From Bdellovibrio bacteriovorus HD100 (GTDB lineage: Bacteria > Bdellovibrionota > Bdellovibrionia > Bdellovibrionales > Bdellovibrionaceae): DNA of 64,000 nucleotides. Each line of letters opens with the position of its first letter. The first letter of the stretch is position 1. This document shows positions 17,805-26,153 of the stretch, piece after piece. The stretch spans positions 3,286,001 to 3,350,000 of the forward strand of contig NC_005363.1 of assembly GCF_000196175.1 (NCBI RefSeq). Direction: 5' to 3'. A program made the translations under genes and the position numbers. The notes beneath the pieces were generated by a model. That model saw only the letters and a program-made list of their open reading frames with translations, was not told where the DNA came from and made no database searches.

Positions 17805-19217
17805 TCACGACATCTTCTGCAAAAGAACTTCGAATTCTGTACCGTGCCCGTCTTTCACCGGAATGCGCACGGAAACTTTTCCATCATGCGCTTCAACGAC
17901 GGCTTTCACAAATGTCAACCCCAGGCCCATGCCATATTCAGAGCGGCTCTTGTCGCTGCGATAAAGTTTTTGCCAGATCATGCCGTGCTCATCCGCCGAA
18001 ATCCCCGGGCCAGAGTCCGTCACCCGAATGATGACGTTCTCAGTATGATTGATGGTTTCAATGGTCACTTCCCCGCCCGGTGGCGTGTACTTGTGCGCAT
18101 TATCCAGCAGATTGGCGATCACCCGGCTGATCAGTTTGGCATCGACCATGGCCCAGTCATGACTGTCGAGTTTTTGCACCACACGGATGTCTTTTTCCTC
18201 GAAGGCCATTTCATAAAGACTCATGATCTCTTTAACCAGATCACTGATAAATTTCTTTTCGATCTTCAACTTTTTACTGCGATTCTCTGCCTCGGTGATA
18301 TCCGTCAGCACCTGCAGGAAGTTCAGAATCTTGTCCGAGTTTTCAAAACAGCTTTGCAAAGCCTCGCGATAGGATTCCACGTCCCCTTCGCTGGTCAATG
18401 CCAGCTCCGCACGACCGCGCAAGCGGGTCACCGGGGTGCGGATGTCGTGCGCCAGGTGATCAAAGGCCTCTTTCAGACCACTCACCAGCCCCTCGATTTT
18501 ATCGAGCATTTTATTGAACAGAACCTTCAGCTCTTCCAGCTCGTCATCACTGCCCCCGATCGGAACACGTGTGGAAAGGGAACCGCCTTCGATCTTTTTC
18601 ATGGATGTGATCAGCTCACGCACCGGACTGAGCGTTCGGTTGGACAGGAACAATCCCCCGAGAAACCCGATAAGGGCCACGGGCAATAGCAGCCACCAGA
18701 AGATCTTTTGTAAGTTGCGCAGCTGCAGGCTCAGACTTTCCGTGCTTTTACCCACAACCAGACGGCTGCCATCCTTCAAGGTCGTCCCCAGAATGATGAT
18801 TGTGTCGCCTCCATGCATCTCACGCATGGCAAACTCGAAGATCTGCCCGCGATGGCGGTTCATCTCTTCTTTTAGTTTTTCCATGTTTAATTTAAAGCTC
18901 GGAAAAGGCTCGTGATGATAAGTCTCTTCCCCTTTCGGGCTGAAGACACTGACCAGCAAAGCTGCATCACGATCATAATTGGGAATATAAAGGAAGTAGT
19001 CTTTAAATTCACCCAGACCCCGCACTTCGATGCGATTGCGGTATTCTTCCAGCTTGGAAGAAAGCACACCACGTTCCTGCTCTTGCAAGCCGTGACTGAT
19101 CTGAAAATAAAGAAAACTAAAGATGACTGTGGAACTTAGAATCAGCACCAGAGAATACGCAAGCGTCAGCTTGGTGCTGATTCGAAAGAGTGTCGGTTTA
19201 AGACGACTTGAGGACAT
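17805..19217 (-). CDS. Two-component sensor histidine kinase
   Basis: The 470-residue inner-membrane kinase has TM1 at residues about 16-40, a periplasmic sensor part to about 171, TM2 about 172-193 and HAMP about 194-245. The H-box AHDIRTPVTRL carries phospho-acceptor His 257. The catalytic domain has an N-box (NLLDNAHKYTP), G1 (DSGPGIS) and G2 (GMGLGLTFVK). All catalytic motifs are intact. The 20-base overlap with the upstream response-regulator gene marks them as a pair. The stimulus is unknown. The nearby FecR/barrel genes are possible targets only by position. Confidence 0.93.
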   Translation of the reverse strand: MSSSRLKPTLFRISTKLTLAYSLVLILSSTVIFSFLYFQISHGLQEQERGVLSSKLEEYRNRIEVRGLGEFKDYFLYIPNYDRDAALLVSVFSPKGEETYHHEPFPSFKLNMEKLKEEMNRHRGQIFEFAMREMHGGDTIIILGTTLKDGSRLVVGKSTESLSLQLRNLQKIFWWLLLPVALIGFLGGLFLSNRTLSPVRELITSMKKIEGGSLSTRVPIGGSDDELEELKVLFNKMLDKIEGLVSGLKEAFDHLAHDIRTPVTRLRGRAELALTSEGDVESYREALQSCFENSDKILNFLQVLTDITEAENRSKKLKIEKKFISDLVKEIMSLYEMAFEEKDIRVVQKLDSHDWAMVDAKLISRVIANLLDNAHKYTPPGGEVTIETINHTENVIIRVTDSGPGISADEHGMIWQKLYRSDKSRSEYGMGLGLTFVKAVVEAHDGKVSVRIPVKDGHGTEFEVLLQKMS

Positions 19218-19872
19218 ATCCTACGCCTCTAACCGTGTAGATAAGGCGAGTAGGGAAATCTTTTTCCAGTTTGTTTCTGAGTCGGCATACAAGTACGTCC
19301 ACCACGTTCGTTTGAGGGTCAAAATCATAGTTCCAGACTTCCTTCAGGATCGTCTGCTTACCAATGATTTTATTTGGATTACTCATGAACAGGTCAAGAA
19401 GAACAAATTCTCTTTCCTGAAGGTCCAGCTTTCTGCCGGCACGAACCACATCGCGGTTCAGACGGTTCAGCTTCAAGTCCTGGAAAACCAGTTGAGTCAC
19501 TTCGGATGCTTTTTGAGAGCGCTTCAACAGATTTTTCACGCGAATCTGAAGTTCAGCCATCGCGAAAGGTTTCGTCAGATAGTCATCACCACCCATGCTC
19601 AAACCCTTTAAGCGGTCATCCAACTCCCGCAATGCACTCAGGATCAAAATCGGGGTGTTGATTTCTTTTTCACGCAAAGACTTTGCAAAAGTGTAACCGT
19701 CCATCTCAGGCAGCATCAAATCCAAAACGATAATATCGTAATGATTGGTTTGCGCTTTTTCAAAGGCTCTGCGTCCGTTGGATTCAACATCAACATCACC
19801 TTCAAGCTCACCCAGGCCCTGTTTTACTATTGTTGCGATCTCGTTATCATCTTCGACTACTAAGCATCTCAT
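19198..19872 (-). CDS. OmpR/PhoB-family response regulator
   Basis: The 224-residue protein has a receiver domain with acidic pair at residues 8-9, phospho-acceptor Asp 51 (VLDLMLPEMDG), and the Thr/Ser-Lys switch (LILSAL, TKPF). A winged-helix DNA-binding domain of the OmpR type follows from about residue 130 (LDLQEREFVLLDLFM, VDVLVCRLRNKLE). It is the partner of the kinase that overlaps its end. It is transcribed away from the flgE terminator, with an AT-rich region upstream that probably holds its promoter. Confidence 0.93.
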   Translation of the reverse strand: MRCLVVEDDNEIATIVKQGLGELEGDVDVESNGRRAFEKAQTNHYDIIVLDLMLPEMDGYTFAKSLREKEINTPILILSALRELDDRLKGLSMGGDDYLTKPFAMAELQIRVKNLLKRSQKASEVTQLVFQDLKLNRLNRDVVRAGRKLDLQEREFVLLDLFMSNPNKIIGKQTILKEVWNYDFDPQTNVVDVLVCRLRNKLEKDFPTRLIYTVRGVGYVLKSS

Positions 19873-20123
19873 CGAGAGTCACCTTTGTTACTGGTTCGTA
19901 AAATCTATAGCCAATTTATAGCAGATTTGTTTCTAAACAAAAGAAGCAAATTTCATATTGGAGCCCTAAATACCCATTATTACACAGATTTAATCGGAAC
20001 CCGTCGAGAGATTGCAAAGATGAAACTAAACAACATGGTATTCACTATTGCCAAACGAAAAAAAACAGGCTCCGGGTCAGGGAGCCTGTCGACATGGTCA
20101 TGGTAGGTTTAGACTAGCGGAAA
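19873..20123. other. Intergenic region between the response regulator and flgE
   Basis: This 251-base gap is AT-rich near 19880-20060 and contains the flgE terminator. The promoter of the minus-strand regulator gene must lie here, but I see no convincing -35/-10 pair. Short frames in it have no ribosome-binding site or family likeness. Confidence 0.5.
20056..20090 (-). terminator. Rho-independent terminator of the flagellar operon after flgE
   Basis: Read on the minus strand, CAGGCTCC pairs perfectly with GGAGCCTG (plus-strand arms 20066-20073 and 20081-20088, seven-base loop) and is followed by eight T residues. It lies 34 bases after the flgE stop. Confidence 0.9.
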
Positions 20124-21407
20124 TTATCGTTTCAACTGGATCACTTCGTTCAGAAGTTCGTCCGTCGTCGTGATGGTTTTGGCATTGGCCTGGAAACCAC
20201 GCTGATTCTGGATCATGTTCACGAACTCTGTAGCCAGATCGACAGTGGATCTTTCCAAAGATTTTGCGAACAGTTTACCGCGGCCGGCAGCGCCTGGAGC
20301 ACCTACGGAAGCAGTACCGGAGTCTCTGGATTCTTTCAAACGGTTGTTACCAACTTTGAACAGAGCCTCTGGGTTTTCAAACTTTGCCAAAGCGATCTGG
20401 GCAAGGTCATTGGCCTGACCGTTGGAGTATACCGCTGTCAAAGTACCTTCGTCATTGAAGGACAAGCCAGTGATTGTACCCGCAGCCGCGCCATCCTGGT
20501 GCCAAGAGATCAGGTCCGAGTTTTTACCGTACTGCTTAGTACCGTCCAAACCTTTACCGCCGTCCTTGATCGCATCACCGAAGTTCAGCTTCACTTGCTG
20601 GTCCTGCAAAGCACCACCTTTGAAGTTGAAGTTCGTGGACGTTGTTTCCTGAGAATCCAGTTTACCGTCAACGGTGAACATCAGTTTACCAGCAGCCACT
20701 TCAGACATTTTGCCTTCTTCGCCGCCAGTGATCTCTTTACCGTCAACCAAACCTTTGAATTCCCATTCGCGGTCGTTAACTTTGTTGAAGAAGAAGCTGA
20801 CAAGGTGTTTGTTACCCTGAGAGTCATACATCTCAACACCAGTGGAATAGTGAGAAGTGGAGTAAGGATCCGCTGGGTCGAACTTCTTGGTTGGCTCCAT
20901 GCGGGAATCCAGGTTCAGATCCAGTTTCAATTCTTTGGTTGCTTTAGCCGGGATCAGAGCGCGAGGGAATTTGATATCGGTCATTTTGTTGACGATATTG
21001 CCCTTCTCATCTGTAGAGAAGCCCTGTACGCGTTGATTGTCGTTTGTTACCAGGTAGCCTTCACGGTCGAAGTGGAAGGAACCGTCACGAGTGTAGGACT
21101 CACCGTCGGAACCTTTAACCTTGAAGTAACCGTCACCGGAGATTGCAAGGTCCGTCACTTTTTCAGTGGCGTCGATGTTACCCTGGGAAAGGATTGGATT
21201 TACGGCACCGATCTTCACACCGCGGCCAATTTGGTTACCACCCACAATACCTTTTAGATTTTTGGAGATGATGTCCTGGAACTCTGCACGGCTTGCTTTG
21301 AAACCGATAGTGTTCGCATTGGCGATATTGTCCCCGATAACACCCAGAGCCTCGCCCTGTGCTGTCATACCGGATACACCAGTGTACAATGAAGAAAGAA
21401 TACCCAT
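20124..21407 (-). CDS. flgE: Flagellar hook protein FlgE
   Basis: The 427-residue protein forms the curved hook linking rod and filament. The N-terminal rod-family signature is clear (LYTGVSGMTAQGEALGVIGDNIANANTIGFKAS, read in two parts), and the C-terminal helix ends with NQRGFQANAKTITTTDELL as in FlgE. The central region corresponds to the exposed hook domains. The ATG follows GGAGGTC. It is the last gene of the operon and is preceded by a 164-base structured leader, which suggests separate control of this highly made protein. Codon use is skewed toward a highly expressed pattern. Confidence 0.95.
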   Translation of the reverse strand: MGILSSLYTGVSGMTAQGEALGVIGDNIANANTIGFKASRAEFQDIISKNLKGIVGGNQIGRGVKIGAVNPILSQGNIDATEKVTDLAISGDGYFKVKGSDGESYTRDGSFHFDREGYLVTNDNQRVQGFSTDEKGNIVNKMTDIKFPRALIPAKATKELKLDLNLDSRMEPTKKFDPADPYSTSHYSTGVEMYDSQGNKHLVSFFFNKVNDREWEFKGLVDGKEITGGEEGKMSEVAAGKLMFTVDGKLDSQETTSTNFNFKGGALQDQQVKLNFGDAIKDGGKGLDGTKQYGKNSDLISWHQDGAAAGTITGLSFNDEGTLTAVYSNGQANDLAQIALAKFENPEALFKVGNNRLKESRDSGTASVGAPGAAGRGKLFAKSLERSTVDLATEFVNMIQNQRGFQANAKTITTTDELLNEVIQLKR

Positions 21408-21571
21408 GTGACCTCCATGTCGTTGGCAGAATTAGTCGAATTCCGCCGTTTTGGAGGGCCTCCTCTACGAGGACCAGCCCTAATATTTAGTTTTTAAATC
21501 CAGCTGCTTATCTGTCTCTTCGGGACAGCTTCACAGTTTGCCTCTGAGCTTCCTGCTCGTTGGCTATCGCG
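21408..21571 (-). promoter_or_regulatory. Structured leader before flgE
   Basis: This 164-base gap inside the operon can fold, on the minus-strand transcript, into at least three hairpins. They are a GAGC/GCTC hairpin (21545-21557), a CTGTC/GACAG hairpin (21512-21528), and a strong one with AGGGC/GCCCT outside and TCCTC/GAGGA inside (21455-21481). No T run follows any of them. It may hold an internal promoter, a processing site or a translation-control element. No known riboswitch consensus was recognised. Confidence 0.4.
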
Positions 21572-22006
21572 CTACAGAACCACTGTTGAGTCGATGTTGG
21601 TGAACACGTTCTCTTTGAGCGCATTCTTGTCCATCACCGTGACAACTGTGTTGTTCTTCACGCTGACGATCAGTGCCGAGTCATTCATCAAAATCAATGA
21701 ATCCTTGGAACCTTTCGCCGCCGCTCTCGAAACCGCGTCTGAAAGTTTTGAGATGTCCTCTGGAGAATAATTGATTCCCCGGGTTCTCATACGTTCAATC
21801 GCATGATTCGAAAACTTAACCCCTTCCGCGCCCTTCACCGGGCCTGCAGGATTCATCTGTCCCAGGTTCTGAGGCTTCAGGCCTCCGAGCTGATCCAGCG
21901 TGTCCTTGAAGGAAGGTCCCGTACCATCGAGCTGAGGTTGTTTAACCTTGGCCGGCTGCTGCGGGATGAGTTGATCAAGAGTTTGTATCTTCTTTAAATC
22001 GACCAT
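21572..22006 (-). CDS. Flagellar operon protein, TIGR02530-like
   Basis: The 144-residue soluble protein has a conserved C-terminal part (FSNHAIERMRTRGI, then DSLILMNDSALIVSVKNNTVVTVMDK) that resembles the small flagellar operon protein placed between flgD and flgE in many bacteria (TIGR02530 family). Its start overlaps the flgD stop by one base. The N-terminal 60 residues are proline/glutamine-rich and low in structure. Its molecular job is not established to my knowledge. The position suggests a hook-assembly accessory. Confidence 0.75.
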   Translation of the reverse strand: MVDLKKIQTLDQLIPQQPAKVKQPQLDGTGPSFKDTLDQLGGLKPQNLGQMNPAGPVKGAEGVKFSNHAIERMRTRGINYSPEDISKLSDAVSRAAAKGSKDSLILMNDSALIVSVKNNTVVTVMDKNALKENVFTNIDSTVVL

Positions 22007-23010
22007 TACTTCGCTGTCTCCTTGGCAATCTTTTCCATCATGTCGCGGGACAAGCCCACATTGTTCATGATGTTAGATTTTGCTACAGGAGCAGGATTCA
22101 TGGAAGAGTTTTGTAACTCTGCATTCCCCTCTTTCATAGTTTGTCCTTTAGCATCATCTTTCTTCAAGTCTAGGTTTGTTACATCATTTACTTTCTGGTC
22201 GGTGGTCATAAGACGTGGGTCTGTAATCTTCTTCACGTCAGAGAAACGAATCGCCTGATTTCCCACGTGAAGCACAGGGCCTTCATTGGAATAGCTCACG
22301 CCAGTGATCATTCCGTCGAAGTCTGTTTTGATTCCCATCTTCTTACCATCAGCAGTTTTGGCTTCTGCGATGAATTGATATTCACCAGGCAAAGCCTTCA
22401 TTGCTTTTTCGTCTTCACCATTCCAGGTCAGTTTGTTTTCGCCCGCTTTCAGTGATTTCAGATTGTACGTGCGCACGACATTCCCTTCGGCATCACGAAC
22501 TTTCACCGACACTTCGCTTGCAGCCATTGGCAGAGTGAATTTGAAATCATGCTCTCTGTCATTCGTGCCGCGCACCACTTTCGAAGAATCACCTGCGACT
22601 GCTTTACCGATCAGATTCAGTGCCTGGAAGTTTTCCGAAGGCTTCTGACCGTTCTTCATTTCATCAAGTGACTTGTTCATGTTCTGCATCTGCTCCAGAG
22701 AGGAGAAGCTTGCCAACTGTGCCGCCATCTCATGGCTCTTCAGTGGATTCGTCGGATCCTGATTTTTCATCTGTGTCAGCATCAGCTTGAAGAAGGCATC
22801 CTTGTCCAGGCTTGGATTACCGACCGCGCGAACTTTCTTGGAGGGATCTGTCCAGTTGGCATCGACAATTTTATTCAGAACTTCGCCGACGTTTTCACCG
22901 CCCAGCTTTTCTCTGTCTGCCACGCTCATGTTGGAAGCTCCGGCGGTCTCAGGTTTTGTCTGAGTCGGTCCGAAGGCATTCACTCCAAGTTTCGCGTTCA
23001 CCATCGTCAT
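22006..23010 (-). CDS. flgD: Flagellar hook cap / basal-body rod modification protein FlgD
   Basis: The 334-residue protein carries the FlgD signature around residues 70-105 (DAFFKLMLTQMKNQDPTNPL, then AAQLASFSSLEQM). The middle holds the FlgD Ig-like domain with GENKLTWNGED and the FlgD Tudor-like part. It is longer than E. coli FlgD (about 230) through an N-terminal and a C-terminal extension of unknown role. FlgD caps the growing hook. GGAG precedes the ATG. Eleven bases separate it from fliK. Confidence 0.93.
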   Translation of the reverse strand: MTMVNAKLGVNAFGPTQTKPETAGASNMSVADREKLGGENVGEVLNKIVDANWTDPSKKVRAVGNPSLDKDAFFKLMLTQMKNQDPTNPLKSHEMAAQLASFSSLEQMQNMNKSLDEMKNGQKPSENFQALNLIGKAVAGDSSKVVRGTNDREHDFKFTLPMAASEVSVKVRDAEGNVVRTYNLKSLKAGENKLTWNGEDEKAMKALPGEYQFIAEAKTADGKKMGIKTDFDGMITGVSYSNEGPVLHVGNQAIRFSDVKKITDPRLMTTDQKVNDVTNLDLKKDDAKGQTMKEGNAELQNSSMNPAPVAKSNIMNNVGLSRDMMEKIAKETAK

Positions 23011-23021
23011 GCTTAACTCCT

Positions 23022-24845
23022 TTAAGCTACAAGATTCAGTCCACTGCCACGGCCTTCAACTTTGCGAGTCGGCGTTGAACGCGTCTCGATCGGCTGAAGT
23101 GGATCGCGACGACCGCCATAACCTTTCAGTGAAGGCATGTCTGCGAAAGATTCCTTGCGGCCCTGGGATCCGAAGTTCTCATTGAACTGGTTCCAGAACT
23201 GGCGCGCCTGATCTCTTTGCTGATTACCGTTCATGTTGGTCTGGTTTTGGGTAGCCGTATCCGCGGATGTCGAGTTCACCACATCCACCTTTACATTCTC
23301 CATGGACAATTTGTGAGCAGCAAGACTGGTTTTCAGTTCAGCTAGACTGGACTCGATGGCTTTTTTAGCCTCCTGAGTATCTGCTGACATCTGCATGTTC
23401 ACTTTACCGTCCTGAAGCATGACTTTCAGGTGAATGGTTCCCATGCCCTCCGGGGTCATCTGAACCTTCATTTCGCCGCCACCGCGTTTGATCAGGTACT
23501 GAGCCTGATTCATCAGCTGCTTCACGGCCGCCTCGTTTTCCTTGGCATCAACCGGTGCCTGTGGTGCCGTCCCTGCCAGAGGCAAAGCCGCATCCATCTT
23601 CAGGGATTCACCCTTGATCGGAGCACCATGGACATTCTGAAGCCCTTCAAGACCCTGCTTGAATTCACCGGATGTCAGAGTGGACTTTTCACCCATCTCC
23701 TTTTCGGCGCTCATGCCTTTCATGAAGTCATTGCCCTGTTGCATCAGATTACCACCCTGGGATTCATTGCGCATGAATTCCTGGGAAAGCTTGGCCTGCA
23801 CTTCCAGCGGATTCAAAGCCTGAGCCGTCGGAATCTTCGGAGCCTCCGGCGTTTTAACCGCTTGAGTAAACTCTGCCATCAGTTCCGCGCCCTGTTCTGA
23901 AACCGCCGCTTCAGCCGCAACACCAGTTCCCTGGGCCGCCTGTGCTTCAGTCGCTTTCTTTGCCGCCAAGGCCGCCAGCAACGCCGGCGACATGGTGTCC
24001 TTCATCTGACCCTGCAGATGCGGTGGAAGTTCAGGAAGCTTTGGCGCCTGCTGCTGAGGCATTTCCGGAAGTGGCATGTCCATCGGGATTTCCTGTTTCG
24101 GAATATCCGCAAAAGACGCCTCATCCAGATCCATGTTCTGCATGGCCGCAGCATCAAGCTGCCCCAACGCCGCTGAAGGCAATGGTTTTGCCTGCGCGTC
24201 TGTCCAGAATTTTTGATTTAAACGGTCGACGGTATTACCCAGCATGTTCTGCTTTGCCTGCGCCTGTTCAGCACGCAGCTGCACACCGGCCTGAGTCACC
24301 ACGCCAGCACCCACAGCAAATTCCGGAGCCTTCGCCGGCGCAGGAGTCTGCTGCAACTGCAGCAACAAGCCCGCATACATCGCCTGCGCTTTGTCTGCGT
24401 CCTCATCACTGAGTCCCAATTGAGAGATCACGGCTTGTGCCGTCTCTTCCGGGGATTGTACTAGTTGGGTGTCGTCCAGCTGGGACATCGCCTCCACGAG
24501 TCGCGTGGGGGATATTTCGAATTCACTCTCGAAGGAGTCCATGAATTCTTTTATTTTTTGCTGTCGAACCGTTCCCTTTCGTTCTGTTTTCCCATCGTTT
24601 TGGCTGACCTCGGGTTCCTTCCCCTTTTTCGCTTCGGTCTTTTCAGGCTTTTCATTCTTCGCCTTCATGTCCCGTTGCGGTGGCTCTTTTATTTCTTTCG
24701 GGTCTTTCGAGGTTATTTTCTCCTCGAGAGCTTTGCCGAAGGATGAGCCGGATCCGGTTCCCTTGAAGTCTTTCTCCACCCCTCTGTCAGGTGGTGACTT
24801 CATCTCGGTCGCACCCACCATGGGGGGTACGATACTTTGTAACAA
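23022..24845 (-). CDS. fliK: Flagellar hook-length control protein FliK
   Basis: The 607-residue protein has low-complexity, Gln/Ala/Pro/Lys-rich sequence through residues 1-440, as usual for the ruler part of FliK. A conserved C-terminal Flg_hook domain lies near 455-545 (GGGEMKVQMTPEGMGTIHL, then KVNMQMSAD). FliK measures the hook and flips the export gate from hook to filament substrates. The start is TTG at 24845 behind GGAGGAAGG. It is longer than the enterobacterial protein (about 400), which could fit a long hook or just a long linker. Confidence 0.9.
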   Translation of the reverse strand: MLQSIVPPMVGATEMKSPPDRGVEKDFKGTGSGSSFGKALEEKITSKDPKEIKEPPQRDMKAKNEKPEKTEAKKGKEPEVSQNDGKTERKGTVRQQKIKEFMDSFESEFEISPTRLVEAMSQLDDTQLVQSPEETAQAVISQLGLSDEDADKAQAMYAGLLLQLQQTPAPAKAPEFAVGAGVVTQAGVQLRAEQAQAKQNMLGNTVDRLNQKFWTDAQAKPLPSAALGQLDAAAMQNMDLDEASFADIPKQEIPMDMPLPEMPQQQAPKLPELPPHLQGQMKDTMSPALLAALAAKKATEAQAAQGTGVAAEAAVSEQGAELMAEFTQAVKTPEAPKIPTAQALNPLEVQAKLSQEFMRNESQGGNLMQQGNDFMKGMSAEKEMGEKSTLTSGEFKQGLEGLQNVHGAPIKGESLKMDAALPLAGTAPQAPVDAKENEAAVKQLMNQAQYLIKRGGGEMKVQMTPEGMGTIHLKVMLQDGKVNMQMSADTQEAKKAIESSLAELKTSLAAHKLSMENVKVDVVNSTSADTATQNQTNMNGNQQRDQARQFWNQFNENFGSQGRKESFADMPSLKGYGGRRDPLQPIETRSTPTRKVEGRGSGLNLVA

Positions 24846-24883
24846 ACCTTCCTCCTTCCCTGGAAAAAACTGTCGTTACTGTC

Positions 24884-25687
24884 TTATTTCGCGCTCGCTG
24901 GAGCACGACGCTTGTAGCCCGCAAACATCTCAGACAAAATCTGAGCTTTTTCAGGCTTCAACAAATTCATAATATCAGCAGCATTCTTCTTTTTCATACG
25001 ACCAAGTATTTCAATTGCCAAATCCTCGTCCATCGTCTCAAAGACTTTGGCCGCCTGGGGTGGCTTCATATTGGTGTACATCTGTACCAAGGTATCGACT
25101 TTCTCGTCATCCGCCTTGACCCGGTCTTCCAGAATGCCGGAGATCTTGCTGCGCATCTCTTCCAGCTCTTTCAGGCGTTTCTCAAGTTCCACCTTCTGGG
25201 TGGCAAGTTCGGTCTCCATGCGGTTCAGTTCTTCTTCACGCGCATCAAGCTCTTTGTTTCTTTCATTCAGTTTTTGCAGGTGATCAATTTCAGCCCCGCT
25301 CAGTGCCGCCGTCACCGGGGCTTCGGCTTTCGGCTCTGCCGGAGTTGGCTCTGCCGGAGCCGCTGAAGGCTGGGCAATCGCTTCGCCGGTCATCTGAACT
25401 TCGACACGTTTGATGATGTTTTCAACTTCTTCGTGATTCTGGAATCCCCAGATGGCAACCATAAAACCAAAGAAAGACACGCCAATCATTTTCCATGGTA
25501 CCGGAGCTTTTTTCTTTTTCTTTGGTGCAGACATTTTCATACGACGGCGGATCTGCTGCTCAACGTCCTCGGAAGCCAGATCCAGATGCAGTTTCGGAGA
25601 AGCGTTTCTTTTCTGAAACTTCACTCCGTTGTTCTGGTCGGCAACCTGGCGTGCATTTTTGAAGAACTGATCGTATCCGCTTTTCAT
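24884..25687 (-). CDS. MotE-like flagellar protein with MgtE-N-type domain
   Basis: The 267-residue protein has a basic cytoplasmic start and one membrane span near residues 62-80. A Pro/Ala-rich stretch follows to about 120, then a coiled coil about 125-195 (KELDAREEELNRMET, LEKRLKELEEM) and a C-terminal MgtE-N-like domain (YTNMKPPQAAKVFETMD, ILGRMKKKNAADIM). This architecture matches MotE/YlxF proteins encoded between fliJ and fliK, which in some bacteria are periplasmic or stator-associated chaperones. The orientation of the C-terminal domain is inferred. Confidence 0.8.
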   Translation of the reverse strand: MKSGYDQFFKNARQVADQNNGVKFQKRNASPKLHLDLASEDVEQQIRRRMKMSAPKKKKKAPVPWKMIGVSFFGFMVAIWGFQNHEEVENIIKRVEVQMTGEAIAQPSAAPAEPTPAEPKAEAPVTAALSGAEIDHLQKLNERNKELDAREEELNRMETELATQKVELEKRLKELEEMRSKISGILEDRVKADDEKVDTLVQMYTNMKPPQAAKVFETMDEDLAIEILGRMKKKNAADIMNLLKPEKAQILSEMFAGYKRRAPASAK

Positions 25688-25691
25688 CTGC

Positions 25692-26141
25692 CTATGATTC
25701 CTTCACAGCTTTAAACCGCAGGATGGACTGCTCATCCATTTCCTTCTGGTCATTGGAAAGACGCTCAGCCCGATATTCTTCGAACTTGTTTTCGCGCATC
25801 TTCTCCATAATTTTATATTCCAGAGCGGCTTGTCGCAAAATTTCTCTCTTGGCCTCGACCAATTTCTCGAATTCCTGAACTTTTTGCATTTGTCTCTGGA
25901 TGCGGATTTGCTGACCTTGAAGAAACTCGTGGATCTGGGAAAGAGCTGGACCTTGGGCCCCACCTTGATTGCTCAATGCCCCCACCTGCGCATGGGCGCT
26001 CTGAACCTGGTTGCCCATCTGATTCAGACGAGCCAGTTCCTCTTGATAAAGGTTCACGGCTTCCTGAAAGTCCTTTTGCGCCAGATTCTCTTTGATCTTG
26101 CGATGCTCAAGAACTTTTTGAAGTGGAAATTTGAATTTCAT
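25692..26141 (-). CDS. fliJ: Flagellar export protein FliJ
   Basis: The 149-residue protein is almost wholly coiled coil. It opens FKFPLQKVLEHRKIKE as FliJ proteins do and ends in a heptad-rich segment (KMRENKFEEYRAERL). FliJ sits in the centre of the FliI hexamer and links the ATPase to the export gate. It lies 12 bases after fliI and four bases before the MotE-like gene. Confidence 0.9.
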   Translation of the reverse strand: MKFKFPLQKVLEHRKIKENLAQKDFQEAVNLYQEELARLNQMGNQVQSAHAQVGALSNQGGAQGPALSQIHEFLQGQQIRIQRQMQKVQEFEKLVEAKREILRQAALEYKIMEKMRENKFEEYRAERLSNDQKEMDEQSILRFKAVKES

Positions 26142-26153
26142 GGTCCACCTCTA

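Noticed and set aside
21408-21571. Cyclic-di-GMP riboswitch before flgE
   Set aside because: The conserved riboswitch loops and tetraloop receptor were not found; only generic hairpins are present.
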